Of a DNA stretch of 64,000 bases, positions 36,069 to 44,291 are shown in pieces. A program made the translations under genes and the position numbers. Numbering within the stretch: position 1 is the first letter of the stretch; each line of letters begins with the position of its first letter. The stretch is from positions 806,001-870,000 of the forward strand of contig NZ_CP012559.1 in NCBI RefSeq assembly GCF_000831645.3, in the 5' to 3' direction. The stretch is from Companilactobacillus heilongjiangensis. GTDB taxonomy: Bacteria; Bacillota; Bacilli; Lactobacillales; Lactobacillaceae. Under the pieces are notes generated by a model. That model saw only the letters and a list, made by a program, of their open reading frames with translations, was not told the origin of the DNA and ran no database searches.

Positions 36069-36638
36069 ATGAAAATTTATACCAGAACTGGCGATAAAGG
36101 CCAGACAAGAATTATTGGAAATGACGTACTTTATAAATCAGCTCCCAGAATTAATTCCTACGGGACAGTGGATGAGTTGAATTCTTTAGTTGGCGTTGTG
36201 ATTGCTAACTTATCCGACAAGACGATTGTGTTAAAAGAAGAATTGGAAGAAATTCAACAGTTACTATTCGACTGTGGAACTGACTTAGCCATTTCACCAA
36301 CTGACAAAAAGCATGAATTTATTTTCAAAGATGATAATGGTTCGGTTGATTGGTTAGAAAAGAAAATTGACGAATATACTGACAAGACTCCAAAGATTCA
36401 GAAGTTTATTTTACCAGGTGGTTCCAAAACAGCGGCTAATTTGCACATGGCACGCACAGTTACTAGACGTGCTGAAAGAGAAATCGTTGGTTTGATGCAA
36501 GAAGAGCCAATCAATGACTTCGTTTTGAAATTTATCAATCGTTTATCAGATTACTTTTTTGCGGCTGCTCGTTACAGCAACGTGTTGGATGGCGTTGAAG
36601 ATATTCAATATCGTAACAGCAAACCAGTTTTTAGATAG
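36069..36638 (+). CDS. Cob(I)alamin adenosyltransferase, PduO type
   Basis: The 189-residue protein carries the PduO-type ATR motifs: N-terminal IYTRTGDKGQTRI for ATP binding, SYGTVDELNS, and RTVTRRAEREI with FINRLSDYFFAAAR in the C-terminal helices. It transfers the adenosyl group of ATP to cob(I)alamin to make coenzyme B12. Its position beside a CbrT-like importer suggests use on imported vitamin B12. It is followed 11 bp later by an acetyltransferase gene. No B12 riboswitch was seen upstream. Confidence 0.93.
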   Translation: MKIYTRTGDKGQTRIIGNDVLYKSAPRINSYGTVDELNSLVGVVIANLSDKTIVLKEELEEIQQLLFDCGTDLAISPTDKKHEFIFKDDNGSVDWLEKKIDEYTDKTPKIQKFILPGGSKTAANLHMARTVTRRAEREIVGLMQEEPINDFVLKFINRLSDYFFAAARYSNVLDGVEDIQYRNSKPVFR

Positions 36639-36649
36639 GAGAAAGTTTT

Positions 36650-37258
36650 ATGCGTTCAGAAAAGGAAAAAATGTTATCTGGGGATTTATACATCGCTAAT
36701 GATCCCGAATTGCGTGAGGATTTTAAGAAGGCTAAGGAATTAGTTCGTGAGTTCAATCATACGACTGAATATCAATTGGATGAACGCCAAAGAATTATTA
36801 AGAGTTTGTTCAAGAAGAGTGGTAAAGGCGACTATCTTGAGCCACCATTCTATACGGATTACGGATGCAATACAGAGGTTGGAGACAACTTTTACGCTAA
36901 TTACGAATGTATCATCCTAGATATTGCCAACGTTAAAATTGGGAATAATGTCTTTTTCGGCCCACGTGTCGGGCTTTATACAGCAGGTCATCCAATCGAT
37001 GCAGTTATTCGTGGCGAAGCATTTGAGTACGGTAAGCCAATTACAATCGGGAATGACGTCTGGGTCGGCGGCAATGTAGTTATTAATCCTGGTGTGACGA
37101 TTGGAAATAATGTTGTCATTGGTTCAGGCGCAATCGTTACCAAGGATATTCCAGATAATGTGATTGCGGTCGGTAATCCATGCAAAGTGTTGCGTGAGAT
37201 TAATGATGAAGATAAGAAGTATTGGGAATTAGAAAAGAAACGTTACTATGAAAACTAA
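36650..37258 (+). CDS. Maltose/galactoside O-acetyltransferase (left-handed beta-helix)
   Basis: The 202-residue protein has the N-terminal Mac domain (KMLSGDLYIANDPELR) followed by hexapeptide repeats with the catalytic His in GHPIDA near residue 117 and C-terminal IGSGAIVTKDIPDNVIAVGNP. It acetylates maltose, galactosides or glucose with acetyl-CoA and works as a trimer. GGAG stands before the ATG. It appears to share a transcript with the adenosyltransferase gene. Confidence 0.9.
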   Translation: MRSEKEKMLSGDLYIANDPELREDFKKAKELVREFNHTTEYQLDERQRIIKSLFKKSGKGDYLEPPFYTDYGCNTEVGDNFYANYECIILDIANVKIGNNVFFGPRVGLYTAGHPIDAVIRGEAFEYGKPITIGNDVWVGGNVVINPGVTIGNNVVIGSGAIVTKDIPDNVIAVGNPCKVLREINDEDKKYWELEKKRYYEN

Positions 37259-37286
37259 ATTTCTAATTTAGAAGGGATGATGAGGG

Positions 37287-37997
37287 ATGCTACTGGATTT
37301 GAAAAATTTAACTTGGTCAAATGATGATTATCAGCGCTTTTTGATGGAATTGAAGAGTTTAAGCGACCAGAAATATCGTGAACGCGCAGTGAAAATTGTG
37401 CCTACGGATTACAATATTTTGGGAATTGCCATGAGTGAGTTAAAAAAGATTGGTAAAGAAATCAGTCGGGGTAATCCAGATGCATTTTTAAAGGTGGTTG
37501 GAACTGAAAATTATGAAGTTGTGATTATTCAGGCATATGTTCTAAGCAATATGAAGCTGCCACTCTCAGAATTCCAAACTTATTGCGATGATTATTTAGC
37601 AAAATCCAATTCCTGGGCTACTTGCGATATGGTGATTCACTTTAAACAGGTACAACGGTTCATGCCAGATTTTTTGGTTAAAATAAAAGAGTATTTGAAG
37701 AGTGATAATCCATGGTTACAGAGAAGTGGCTTAGTTTTCCTTTTGAAATTCTATAATACAGCGGAGTATCGAGCTGAAATTGTAGAGTTGGCTAGGAAGA
37801 TTGAAAGTGATAATTATTACGTTCAAATGGGTCAAGCTTGGTTGTATGCAGTTGTATTTCCTCATGATCAGGATAGGATTTATCAGGTTATCAAGGATGA
37901 TACTCAGTCCAAGGTAGCCAAGTTAACTGTTCGAAAAATCAAATCGTTACGCCATACGACGGAAGCAGAAAAAGAAATGTTAACATCATTGTTATAG
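37287..37997 (+). CDS. AlkD-like DNA alkylation repair protein
   Basis: The 236-residue protein is entirely helical and shows the HEAT-repeat scaffold of AlkC/AlkD glycosylases, with SLSDQKYRERAVKIVPTDYN at the start and the SNSWATCDMV segment near residue 110 typical of the PF08713 family. Such enzymes excise alkylated bases. Small, somewhat shortened members of unknown substrate are common in lactobacilli. Only a weak ribosome site (GAGGG) is present 3-8 bases before the ATG. Confidence 0.8.
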   Translation: MLLDLKNLTWSNDDYQRFLMELKSLSDQKYRERAVKIVPTDYNILGIAMSELKKIGKEISRGNPDAFLKVVGTENYEVVIIQAYVLSNMKLPLSEFQTYCDDYLAKSNSWATCDMVIHFKQVQRFMPDFLVKIKEYLKSDNPWLQRSGLVFLLKFYNTAEYRAEIVELARKIESDNYYVQMGQAWLYAVVFPHDQDRIYQVIKDDTQSKVAKLTVRKIKSLRHTTEAEKEMLTSLL

Positions 37998-38007
37998 TTA
38001 GAAAGAC

Positions 38008-38055
38008 AAAAACACCATACGTCCGATAATTTTTTATCGAGTGTATGGTGTTTTA
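38008..38055. terminator. Bidirectional terminator between the AlkD-like and HAD genes
   Basis: AAAAACACCATAC pairs with GTATGGTGTTTTA across an A/T-rich loop. Confidence 0.8.
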
Positions 38056-38062
38056 TTTAGTT

Positions 38063-38857
38063 TTATATTTCAAAAAGTTCTTCCAAATGTTGAATAACAC
38101 CTTGTTGATTGTTGTCGACAGTTTCAAATGGAGCTGTCTCGTGAACAATTGGTGAAGCATTTTTCATAGCAACACCATGTCCAACGTATCGTAACATTTC
38201 CAGATCGTTGCCACCATCGCCAAAGGCACACATCTCATCTGGTTTAATATTCAATTTTTCTGACAAATAATCCAGACCAGTTGCCTTGTTGACGTCGGCA
38301 CGAATAACGTCAATATCGCCGTGACCACTAGTTACGATCGAAACATCTGGTCCAATCATCTCGGATAATCTTTCCATATATTCTTCAGTTTCATCCTTAG
38401 GGCAGCTGATAGAAAATTTCAAAATCCCATCGTTGACGTCTTCTAATTTATCGACACTAGTAATTTCTGGAAAATAGAATTTACTCATTTTGTAAAAATC
38501 TGGAGTTACATCTTTTCTAATATAAGCGGATTTTTCACCACACATAATTGATTGCACGTCATCAAGATTGTCGAGGACCTTGATAGTTTTAGCAATAACG
38601 TCAGCTGGAAAAATATCTGTCTTGTAAATTTCATCATGGCTACCGACTAGAGCACCATTTTCAGCCACAAAGAGAGTTTTGGGAAAATCTTTGAAGAAAT
38701 CTTTTAATTGATAATATTGATTACCACTGGCGGAAACAAAAGTGATACCGTTTTGTGTCATATAGTCATAAACTCGGCGAAAACGGTCAGTATCAAAGTG
38801 TTTGTCGTCAGTTAGAAAAGTTCCATCCATGTCTGTTGCAACAAGTTTGATTGTCAT
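38063..38857 (-). CDS. Cof-type HAD hydrolase
   Basis: The 264-residue enzyme has the HAD motif I VATDMDGTFL (nucleophile and acid/base Asp), motif II with SASGN, and motif IV GDGGNDLEMLRYVG. The C2B cap marks the Cof/YidA subfamily, which dephosphorylates sugar phosphates, pyridoxal phosphate or flavin nucleotides. AAAGGA is 8 bases before the ATG. A second, related HAD gene lies 108 bp upstream on the same strand, possibly an old duplication. Confidence 0.88.
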   Translation of the reverse strand: MTIKLVATDMDGTFLTDDKHFDTDRFRRVYDYMTQNGITFVSASGNQYYQLKDFFKDFPKTLFVAENGALVGSHDEIYKTDIFPADVIAKTIKVLDNLDDVQSIMCGEKSAYIRKDVTPDFYKMSKFYFPEITSVDKLEDVNDGILKFSISCPKDETEEYMERLSEMIGPDVSIVTSGHGDIDVIRADVNKATGLDYLSEKLNIKPDEMCAFGDGGNDLEMLRYVGHGVAMKNASPIVHETAPFETVDNNQQGVIQHLEELFEI

Positions 38858-38965
38858 AATAAATTCCTTTCAATTTCAAAGCATTATACTGATGATTTTA
38901 TCCGGAAATGCTTATTTTTAGCAACTGATTTTGGCAAGTTAAAAAATTAATTACAATTCGTATCT

Positions 38966-39772
38966 TTAGAAAATAAATTTATCCAACGCCTTGGCAATAC
39001 CGTCATTGTCATTGGTATCAGTGATGTAGTCAGCGTGTTCCTTGGCTAAATCTGATCCATTGCCCATACAAACTGCCGTTCCAGCAAATTTGAACATTGG
39101 TAAGTCGTTTTGTTCGTCACCGAAAGCCATGACTTCTTCAGATTTAATATTTAAAAGCTCAGTTAGTTGCGTTAGACCGCTACCTTTATTGACATTTTTA
39201 TGCATCAGTTCCAAAAAGTTATCAGCTGCCCGAACAACATAGTAGTCGTTGGCGAATTCATCTTTGACCGGCTTTTCATAAGCATCTAGAGTTTCTTTTT
39301 CACCGACAATGGCTGCCTTGGGAATTTCGAAATCGGCAGGTAATTCATCAGGCGTTCTGACAAAAATACCAGCACTGTTTTCCCAAGCTTGGACGACGGC
39401 AATACGATTAATATCGTGGTTTGAGGTATAGACGTTGCTGTCATCATCTAAAACATAGTATTGCATATCGTTGTCATTAACGTATTTAACAATGCGGCGA
39501 TAATCAGCGTTGGTTAGAATTTGGCGGGATAAAATTTTACCAGATACGGTTTCAATCAAGGCGCCGTTATAAGTAATGACATATTGCTCATCACCAGAAA
39601 CTCCGAGTTCCTTGAGAAATGGACTGACACCGGCTAAAGGACGGCCAGAGCAGAGGACAATTTTAATACCTTGTTGGAGAGCTTTTTGTAAAGCTAATTT
39701 GGTATCTTCAGTAATTTTACTTTGCGAATTCAATAATGTTTGATCAATATCTAAAGCAATCAATTTAATCAT
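38966..39772 (-). CDS. Cof-type HAD hydrolase
   Basis: The 268-residue enzyme shows HAD motif I ALDIDQTLLNS, motif II CSGRPLAGV, the lysine in VNKGSGL and motif IV GDEQNDLPMFKFAG. It belongs to the YidA-like group. Motif I has Gln where most relatives have Gly (DIDQT against DxDGT), a common variation. AAGGGAG precedes the ATG. The substrate cannot be read from the sequence. Confidence 0.88.
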   Translation of the reverse strand: MIKLIALDIDQTLLNSQSKITEDTKLALQKALQQGIKIVLCSGRPLAGVSPFLKELGVSGDEQYVITYNGALIETVSGKILSRQILTNADYRRIVKYVNDNDMQYYVLDDDSNVYTSNHDINRIAVVQAWENSAGIFVRTPDELPADFEIPKAAIVGEKETLDAYEKPVKDEFANDYYVVRAADNFLELMHKNVNKGSGLTQLTELLNIKSEEVMAFGDEQNDLPMFKFAGTAVCMGNGSDLAKEHADYITDTNDNDGIAKALDKFIF

Positions 39773-39838
39773 AAGTAGCTCCCTTTTTAAATCTAGTTAA
39801 TTAAGATAAAGACATTGTATCAAATCAGTAAAACGGTT

Positions 39839-40816
39839 TCAATCAGTGATGAAGTCATTCAAAATTTTGTGTCGTCCAATTGTTGCTAGTCCAAGACGGT
39901 AGTCCTTTTCAAAATTACGGTCAAAATCAATCGTATATTTTTCATGTAGGGGTAAACGTCTTTGAATAGTCTGTTTTATTTGATCAATTTGCAAATTTGA
40001 AAGTTGAGATTTTTCAGCATAAATAATAATTAAATTTGGATTGAGAAAACTGATGATATTTTGAATGTGCTGAACTATCTGTTGAGAAAGGGCAGCATTG
40101 TGGTCAATCGTGCTATAAGAAATCTCTCCAGCCAGACCATCCGCACCATTTATCAGCCGATTATTAATAACGATTCCCACGCCTGGTTCAAAATTGTTAG
40201 GGAAATAAATTCCGACGGCAATATTTTGACTCTCATTCAATTCAGTTGCAGCTCCAAAAGTGCTGGCATTAGCATCATTGACAACCACTGTTTTAATATC
40301 GGTAGCCGTTTCAATAGCTAAAGACAAATTGATACCTTGCAACGATTTAACATCGCTAATTTGTAAATAACCATTCAATTCAGCACCAGGAACGCCAATA
40401 ATAATTTTTTCTGGTTTATTGTTAGTTGTCTGTACTTTGATAAACTCAGTCAGTTGTTCGACCGAAGTAATCGGCTGGTCATTGAATTGTTTTTGTAAAA
40501 TTTTTCCTTGTAAATTAGTTAGAAAGAAATTGGCTTTGATTTTCGAGCCATCTTCAACTAAAGAAATGATGCCAAGTTGGTAAGCATCATAATTTAACCG
40601 ATATATTTTAGCGCGCCGACCACGAGTATTGACGTAATCGGTGGTAATAATTTCAGTATTATTAAGAATTATTGCCAGCAATTTATTGATACTGACGATA
40701 CTTAAACCAGTTAAAGCGGATAATTCTTTAGCTGAAAGCTGTTCATTTTCGTCCAACAAATCCAGAATAGCCTGTAGGTTTTGTTGGCGGGCGGATAAGC
40801 GCAGATCTGTTTTCAA
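39839..40816 (-). CDS. ROK-family transcriptional regulator
   Basis: The 325-residue protein has an N-terminal winged helix (residues 10-65, LSAKELSALTGLSIVSINKL) followed by a degenerate ROK domain with VNDANASTFGAATE and GADGLAGEIS. The glycine-rich ATP loop and zinc cysteines of ROK kinases are absent, so it should bind a sugar without phosphorylating it, like NagC/XylR repressors. The start is supported by AGGAGG. It is monocistronic; regulated genes are not evident from context. Confidence 0.85.
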   Translation of the reverse strand: MKTDLRLSARQQNLQAILDLLDENEQLSAKELSALTGLSIVSINKLLAIILNNTEIITTDYVNTRGRRAKIYRLNYDAYQLGIISLVEDGSKIKANFFLTNLQGKILQKQFNDQPITSVEQLTEFIKVQTTNNKPEKIIIGVPGAELNGYLQISDVKSLQGINLSLAIETATDIKTVVVNDANASTFGAATELNESQNIAVGIYFPNNFEPGVGIVINNRLINGADGLAGEISYSTIDHNAALSQQIVQHIQNIISFLNPNLIIIYAEKSQLSNLQIDQIKQTIQRRLPLHEKYTIDFDRNFEKDYRLGLATIGRHKILNDFITD

Positions 40817-40933
40817 AATATTCCTCCTCAGTAATGGATAGGTAATTCAAAGTAGATAAAAAAATTTATTAAATTTAGATTGATAATATGTTTAAACAAC
40901 GTGCATAATGTATATAGAAAGATTATTGTAGTA

Positions 40934-41116
40934 GCCGTTTCCAGAGCTGAGAGTATTCATCTGCTGCGCGGCACGACCCGAGCCAAAAAGCGGTCTCGAG
41001 TCTCGCTTGAAGCCTTTCCAAAAACCGGAAAGTCTCCAACACGTCCGGTGGTGTAATGGCTAAAGCCATAACGCCACTTTCGCTGCGGATGAATACTCTC
41101 AGTTCTTCCAACTAGT
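40934..41116 (+). repeat. Interspersed palindromic element, copy 10 (subtype A, forward); intact relative of the intron-split copy
   Basis: Outer arms CAGAGCTGAGAGTATTCATC and GATGAATACTCTCAGTTCT pair. Stem 2 is CTTTCC / GGAAAG and stem 3 is TGGCTAAAGCCA. Read in reverse it matches copy 15 closely and shows the uninterrupted junction GTGCCGCGCAGCAG where that copy holds the intron. Confidence 0.92.
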
Positions 41117-41160
41117 TAATTTTTTATTAGCGTTATTTCTAAAATAATTTAAAATAATCT

Positions 41161-41316
41161 AGTTGTGGGATGCTGGTGAAATGGTAAGCCACAGTGGAGG
41201 TGGCGTTGGAGCATTAGTTCCTACACCATGGGGCGAGTTTTGAGTTTTGCGTACTTTGTAAAGTTCGAACCGTTCCGCACAGCTTGTGAATATTTCCCAG
41301 CTCTGTAGACGGAATT
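41161..41316 (-). repeat. Interspersed palindromic element, copy 11 (chimeric, shortened)
   Basis: One half (GAGTTTTGAGTTTTGCG..) resembles subtype B; the other end (CCGTTCCGCACAGCTTGTGAATATTTCCCAGCTCT) is like copy 8 of subtype A (parts quoted separately elsewhere). The core GAGCC hairpin is missing. The two outer arms no longer match. It lies 25 bp before the esterase start codon. Confidence 0.7.
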
Positions 41317-41341
41317 CAATGTCCAAACAAAAAGGATGGTA

Positions 41342-42388
41342 ATGCTTATGATTAAAAATGATTACAACGTAGAACTGAATCGCTTAAATCAAATTGATGC
41401 AGTCGATATCCCTCATTTAAAGAATGTTCAAATGATTGTTAAAGACCGCATTGATACACATTCATATGACCCTATGATCTATGACCATCTGAAGAATCTA
41501 TCTGATGAACCTAGTTTACCAAATGATTTGACTCAATTGCGTGATGGAAACAATCATAATGATATTCCTGAAGCAATGTATCCTAATGTAACTGTTGATG
41601 AAGAATATACAGATGCTTTGAATCGCCATGTTCGTTATTTGAAAATCTATCGTAACGATATAACGGTAGAATCTAAAGCGCTAGTTTATATGCATGGTGG
41701 CGGCTTTTACGGTGGTACTCCAGAAGATACTTTACCATTTTTACAGCTATTAGCCACTAAATTTACTGGAGTAATTTATAGTGTCGATTATGGTATCGCA
41801 CCTGAAAATCCATTTCCATCTGGTGTTGAAGATGCCTTTTCAGTTGTTTCAGCAATCAGCCACTTGTATGATGAAATTTCATTGTCTGGTGATTCAGCCG
41901 GCGCAGCGATTGCTCTGGGTGTCAGCCAATTATGTCATTTAACAGGTATCTGCGAGATTTATAAACACGTGCTATTTTATCCGACGGTTGTTCATGGTTC
42001 AGATCATGATGGTTCGTTGTGGAATGACCGTCTAATACCCGTTAAAGATGAGCAACGTCGAGCTTTGCACAACAATTATACCCAATTTAAATCACTTGAT
42101 ACGATTATGACCGATTATTATACAAACCACCAAGGACTTGATTTGTCTGCTCCTATTTTGTCACCACTATATGCTGAGCCGTTGAATTTTAAACATACTT
42201 TAGTTTTGACGGGCGAATTTGACCCATTCCGTTTGCAAGATGAGGCATTTGTCCAAAAGATAGGCATGGCAGGATGTGAAGCTAAATATATCCGTTATGG
42301 TGGCTTAGCACACGCTTTTCTCAATTATGTGGGACGCATTCCAGCAGTTGAAGATGCGTTAAATGAATGTGCCGATGCTTTAAATTAA
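41342..42388 (+). CDS. HSL-type alpha/beta hydrolase (esterase)
   Basis: The roughly 348-residue cytoplasmic enzyme has the oxyanion motif HGGGF (His118) and nucleophile GDSAG (Ser185) of the hormone-sensitive lipase group, a catalytic Asp in GEFDPF and His in GLAHAF near the C-terminus. Such enzymes cleave short-chain esters, including phenolic or aroma esters in lactobacilli. ATG 41342 is chosen because AAGG lies 6 bases upstream; ATGs at 41336 and 41348 are alternatives. Monocistronic, converging with a MATE gene. Confidence 0.9.
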   Translation: MLMIKNDYNVELNRLNQIDAVDIPHLKNVQMIVKDRIDTHSYDPMIYDHLKNLSDEPSLPNDLTQLRDGNNHNDIPEAMYPNVTVDEEYTDALNRHVRYLKIYRNDITVESKALVYMHGGGFYGGTPEDTLPFLQLLATKFTGVIYSVDYGIAPENPFPSGVEDAFSVVSAISHLYDEISLSGDSAGAAIALGVSQLCHLTGICEIYKHVLFYPTVVHGSDHDGSLWNDRLIPVKDEQRRALHNNYTQFKSLDTIMTDYYTNHQGLDLSAPILSPLYAEPLNFKHTLVLTGEFDPFRLQDEAFVQKIGMAGCEAKYIRYGGLAHAFLNYVGRIPAVEDALNECADALN

Positions 42389-42418
42389 AAAAGCCCGAAA
42401 GCTATTAACTTTCGAGTT
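42387..42418 (-). terminator. Terminator of the MATE gene
   Basis: Minus strand: CTCGAAAG and CTTTCGGG arms followed by a run of T. The hairpin overlaps the last codons of the MATE gene and the stop of the converging esterase. Confidence 0.7.
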
Positions 42419-43769
42419 CTTCATCGGTTCCCAAGAGATTCTTGAGATTTCTAAGTTTTTTAAGTTCCATTCTCCAAGTACTTACTAAGACTAGGACTGA
42501 ACCCATCCAGGCAAGTGGATTGGCCATTGCAGCCCCGTAAAATCCAAATAAACGAACTAAAACGATACCTGCAAAAACTCTCATTAGAAGCTCGGCAATA
42601 CCGGCGATAGTGGGAGCTTTTTGGTTGCCCAGTCCTTGCAAGGTGTACCTGACGATAAATAATATCGAAAGAATAAAGTAACTGGAACCATTGAAATAGT
42701 AATAAATTTGAACCAAATGTAAGACAGTTTCTTGACTGCCATTCATGAATAGATGAGAAATGCTACGACCAAAGAAGATTAAAAAGGCACCAATAATCAA
42801 ACTTGCGGAGACAGAGATTAGAATGCCATCTTTAACCCCTTGTAAAATACGGTCGAATTTTTTACCACCAAGATTTTGAGCAGTGTAGTTTACCAAAGCT
42901 AAGCCAAAACTGAAGGCAGGTAAAGTAGCAATTTGTTCAACTCTACCGGCAACAGTGTAAGCAGCTACGGCGTTTGCTCCCAAAGTATTCAACATAACTT
43001 GTAGGATAATCGAACCGATAGCGATAATGGATGATTGAAATCCCATCGGTAAACTAATTTGAAGTAATTTTTTAATTTCAGCTTTATCAATCTTGAAGTC
43101 ACTCTTCGTTAAAATCAAGTAGGGAATGTGACGACGAATGTAGAAGTATAAAATCACAAAAGTAATTGTTTGTGCGACAACTGTAGCCAGCCCGGCACCA
43201 GCAACGCCCATGTGTAAGTACAAAATGAAGACTAGTTCCAATAAGATATTTAGAACAGTACTTACAATTAAGAAAAATAGAGGAACACGGGAGTCCCCAA
43301 GCGCCCGCATCGTATTTCCCAGAAAATCAAAACCAACAAAAGAAAATATTCCTGCAAAAATAATTTCCAAAAAGATAAATGAATCATGAATCAACACCTT
43401 GGGAGTTTGCATTACTACAAGCAAAGGATAAGCAATCAAAAGGGCAAGGATAGTAAAAATTACGGCAATGCAGATTGAAATGATAATTCCAGATGCAAAA
43501 CTTTTTCGAACCCCTCGTTCATCGTTAGCCCCGTATTTTTGAGCAGTCAAAATAGTTAAACCACTGGTCATACCTTGAGCAAATCCGATGACCAAACCTG
43601 TTAATCCCCCAGTTGCACCAACACTGGCAAGAGCATCGACACTGATTGTTTTTCCGACAATTAATGTATCAATCAAACTGTAAAATTGTTGGAAAAAGTT
43701 ACCTAATAGTAAAGGAATCGTGTACAGAAATATAACTTTCATAGGTCTTCCTTGCGTCAGATCTATCAT
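42405..43769 (-). CDS. MATE family efflux protein
   Basis: The 454-residue protein has about 12 helices in two related halves, beginning LTQGRPMKVIFLYTIPLLLG and containing the FYSLIDTLIVGK segment of DinF/NorM-like MATE exporters. It would expel organic cations or drugs in exchange for Na+ or H+. GGGA before the ATG is a moderate ribosome site. No regulator is adjacent. Confidence 0.9.
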   Translation of the reverse strand: MIDLTQGRPMKVIFLYTIPLLLGNFFQQFYSLIDTLIVGKTISVDALASVGATGGLTGLVIGFAQGMTSGLTILTAQKYGANDERGVRKSFASGIIISICIAVIFTILALLIAYPLLVVMQTPKVLIHDSFIFLEIIFAGIFSFVGFDFLGNTMRALGDSRVPLFFLIVSTVLNILLELVFILYLHMGVAGAGLATVVAQTITFVILYFYIRRHIPYLILTKSDFKIDKAEIKKLLQISLPMGFQSSIIAIGSIILQVMLNTLGANAVAAYTVAGRVEQIATLPAFSFGLALVNYTAQNLGGKKFDRILQGVKDGILISVSASLIIGAFLIFFGRSISHLFMNGSQETVLHLVQIYYYFNGSSYFILSILFIVRYTLQGLGNQKAPTIAGIAELLMRVFAGIVLVRLFGFYGAAMANPLAWMGSVLVLVSTWRMELKKLRNLKNLLGTDEELES

Positions 43770-43818
43770 ATGTGTATATCCCTTTCATAAAGATTAACGT
43801 GTAATGCTAGTTAAATAT

Positions 43819-43923
43819 GCCGTCTCCAGAGCTGGGAAATATTCACAAGCTGTGCGGAACGGTCCGAGCCAAAGAGCGGTCTCGAACCACGGCACACAAA
43901 TATTTCCCAGCTCTTCCGACTAA
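43819..43923 (+). repeat. Interspersed palindromic element, copy 12 (internal-deletion form, GGGAAATATT subgroup)
   Basis: Only the left 60 bp and right 45 bp of the element remain. The left part stops at GGTCTCGAACC and joins ACGGCACACAAATATTTCCC; comparison with copy 19 shows that about 90 bp between two ACC triplets were lost. Outer arms still pair. The right flank (43924-44040) resembles that of copies 8 and 19. Confidence 0.88.
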
Positions 43924-44121
43924 TTAATCTATATTAATTGAACGCAAGAGTATTCATGCTCAACTAATTTTATATATAGAAATATAGTCTATGAGAATAT
44001 CTGCAATAAATTATCAACTAGCACTTTCCGTTAAGATTAAGACTATTTTAGCATGTTTATTTTTTATAATGATGTTGTTTGCGCATAAAAAAATTAATTT
44101 TTTTGGTTAGTTTGTTGAGTA

Positions 44122-44166
44122 ATGCCGTTTCCTGCTGTCGGAAATGTAGTACCGCTTTGGGGACCG
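44122..44166 (+). repeat. Possible remnant of a palindromic element (copy 13)
   Basis: GCCGTTTCC followed by GTAGTACCGC and GGGGACCGG resembles the left third of subtype B elements. No right end is seen. The rest of 43924-44235 shows only the conserved flank of copy 12. Confidence 0.35.
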
Positions 44167-44235
44167 GAAGTTAGTTTTGATATAAAAGAACGATTCTCTG
44201 ATGATTAAGATATATCAGAGGTTCCTGTAAACATC

Positions 44236-44280
44236 AAAAAGGTTCTGAGCTTGGAAGTTAATCCAGACTCAGAACCTTAT
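44236..44280. terminator. Terminator of the GH65 gene
   Basis: AAGGTTCTGAG pairs with CTCAGAACCTT; inner bases TGGA/TCCA also pair. It lies 11 bp after the GH65 stop codon. Confidence 0.8.
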
Positions 44281-44291
44281 TTGTTGAAGGA

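Noticed and set aside
38063-39772. Recent tandem duplication of the two HAD genes
   Set aside because: The proteins share family motifs but differ widely elsewhere, so any duplication is old.
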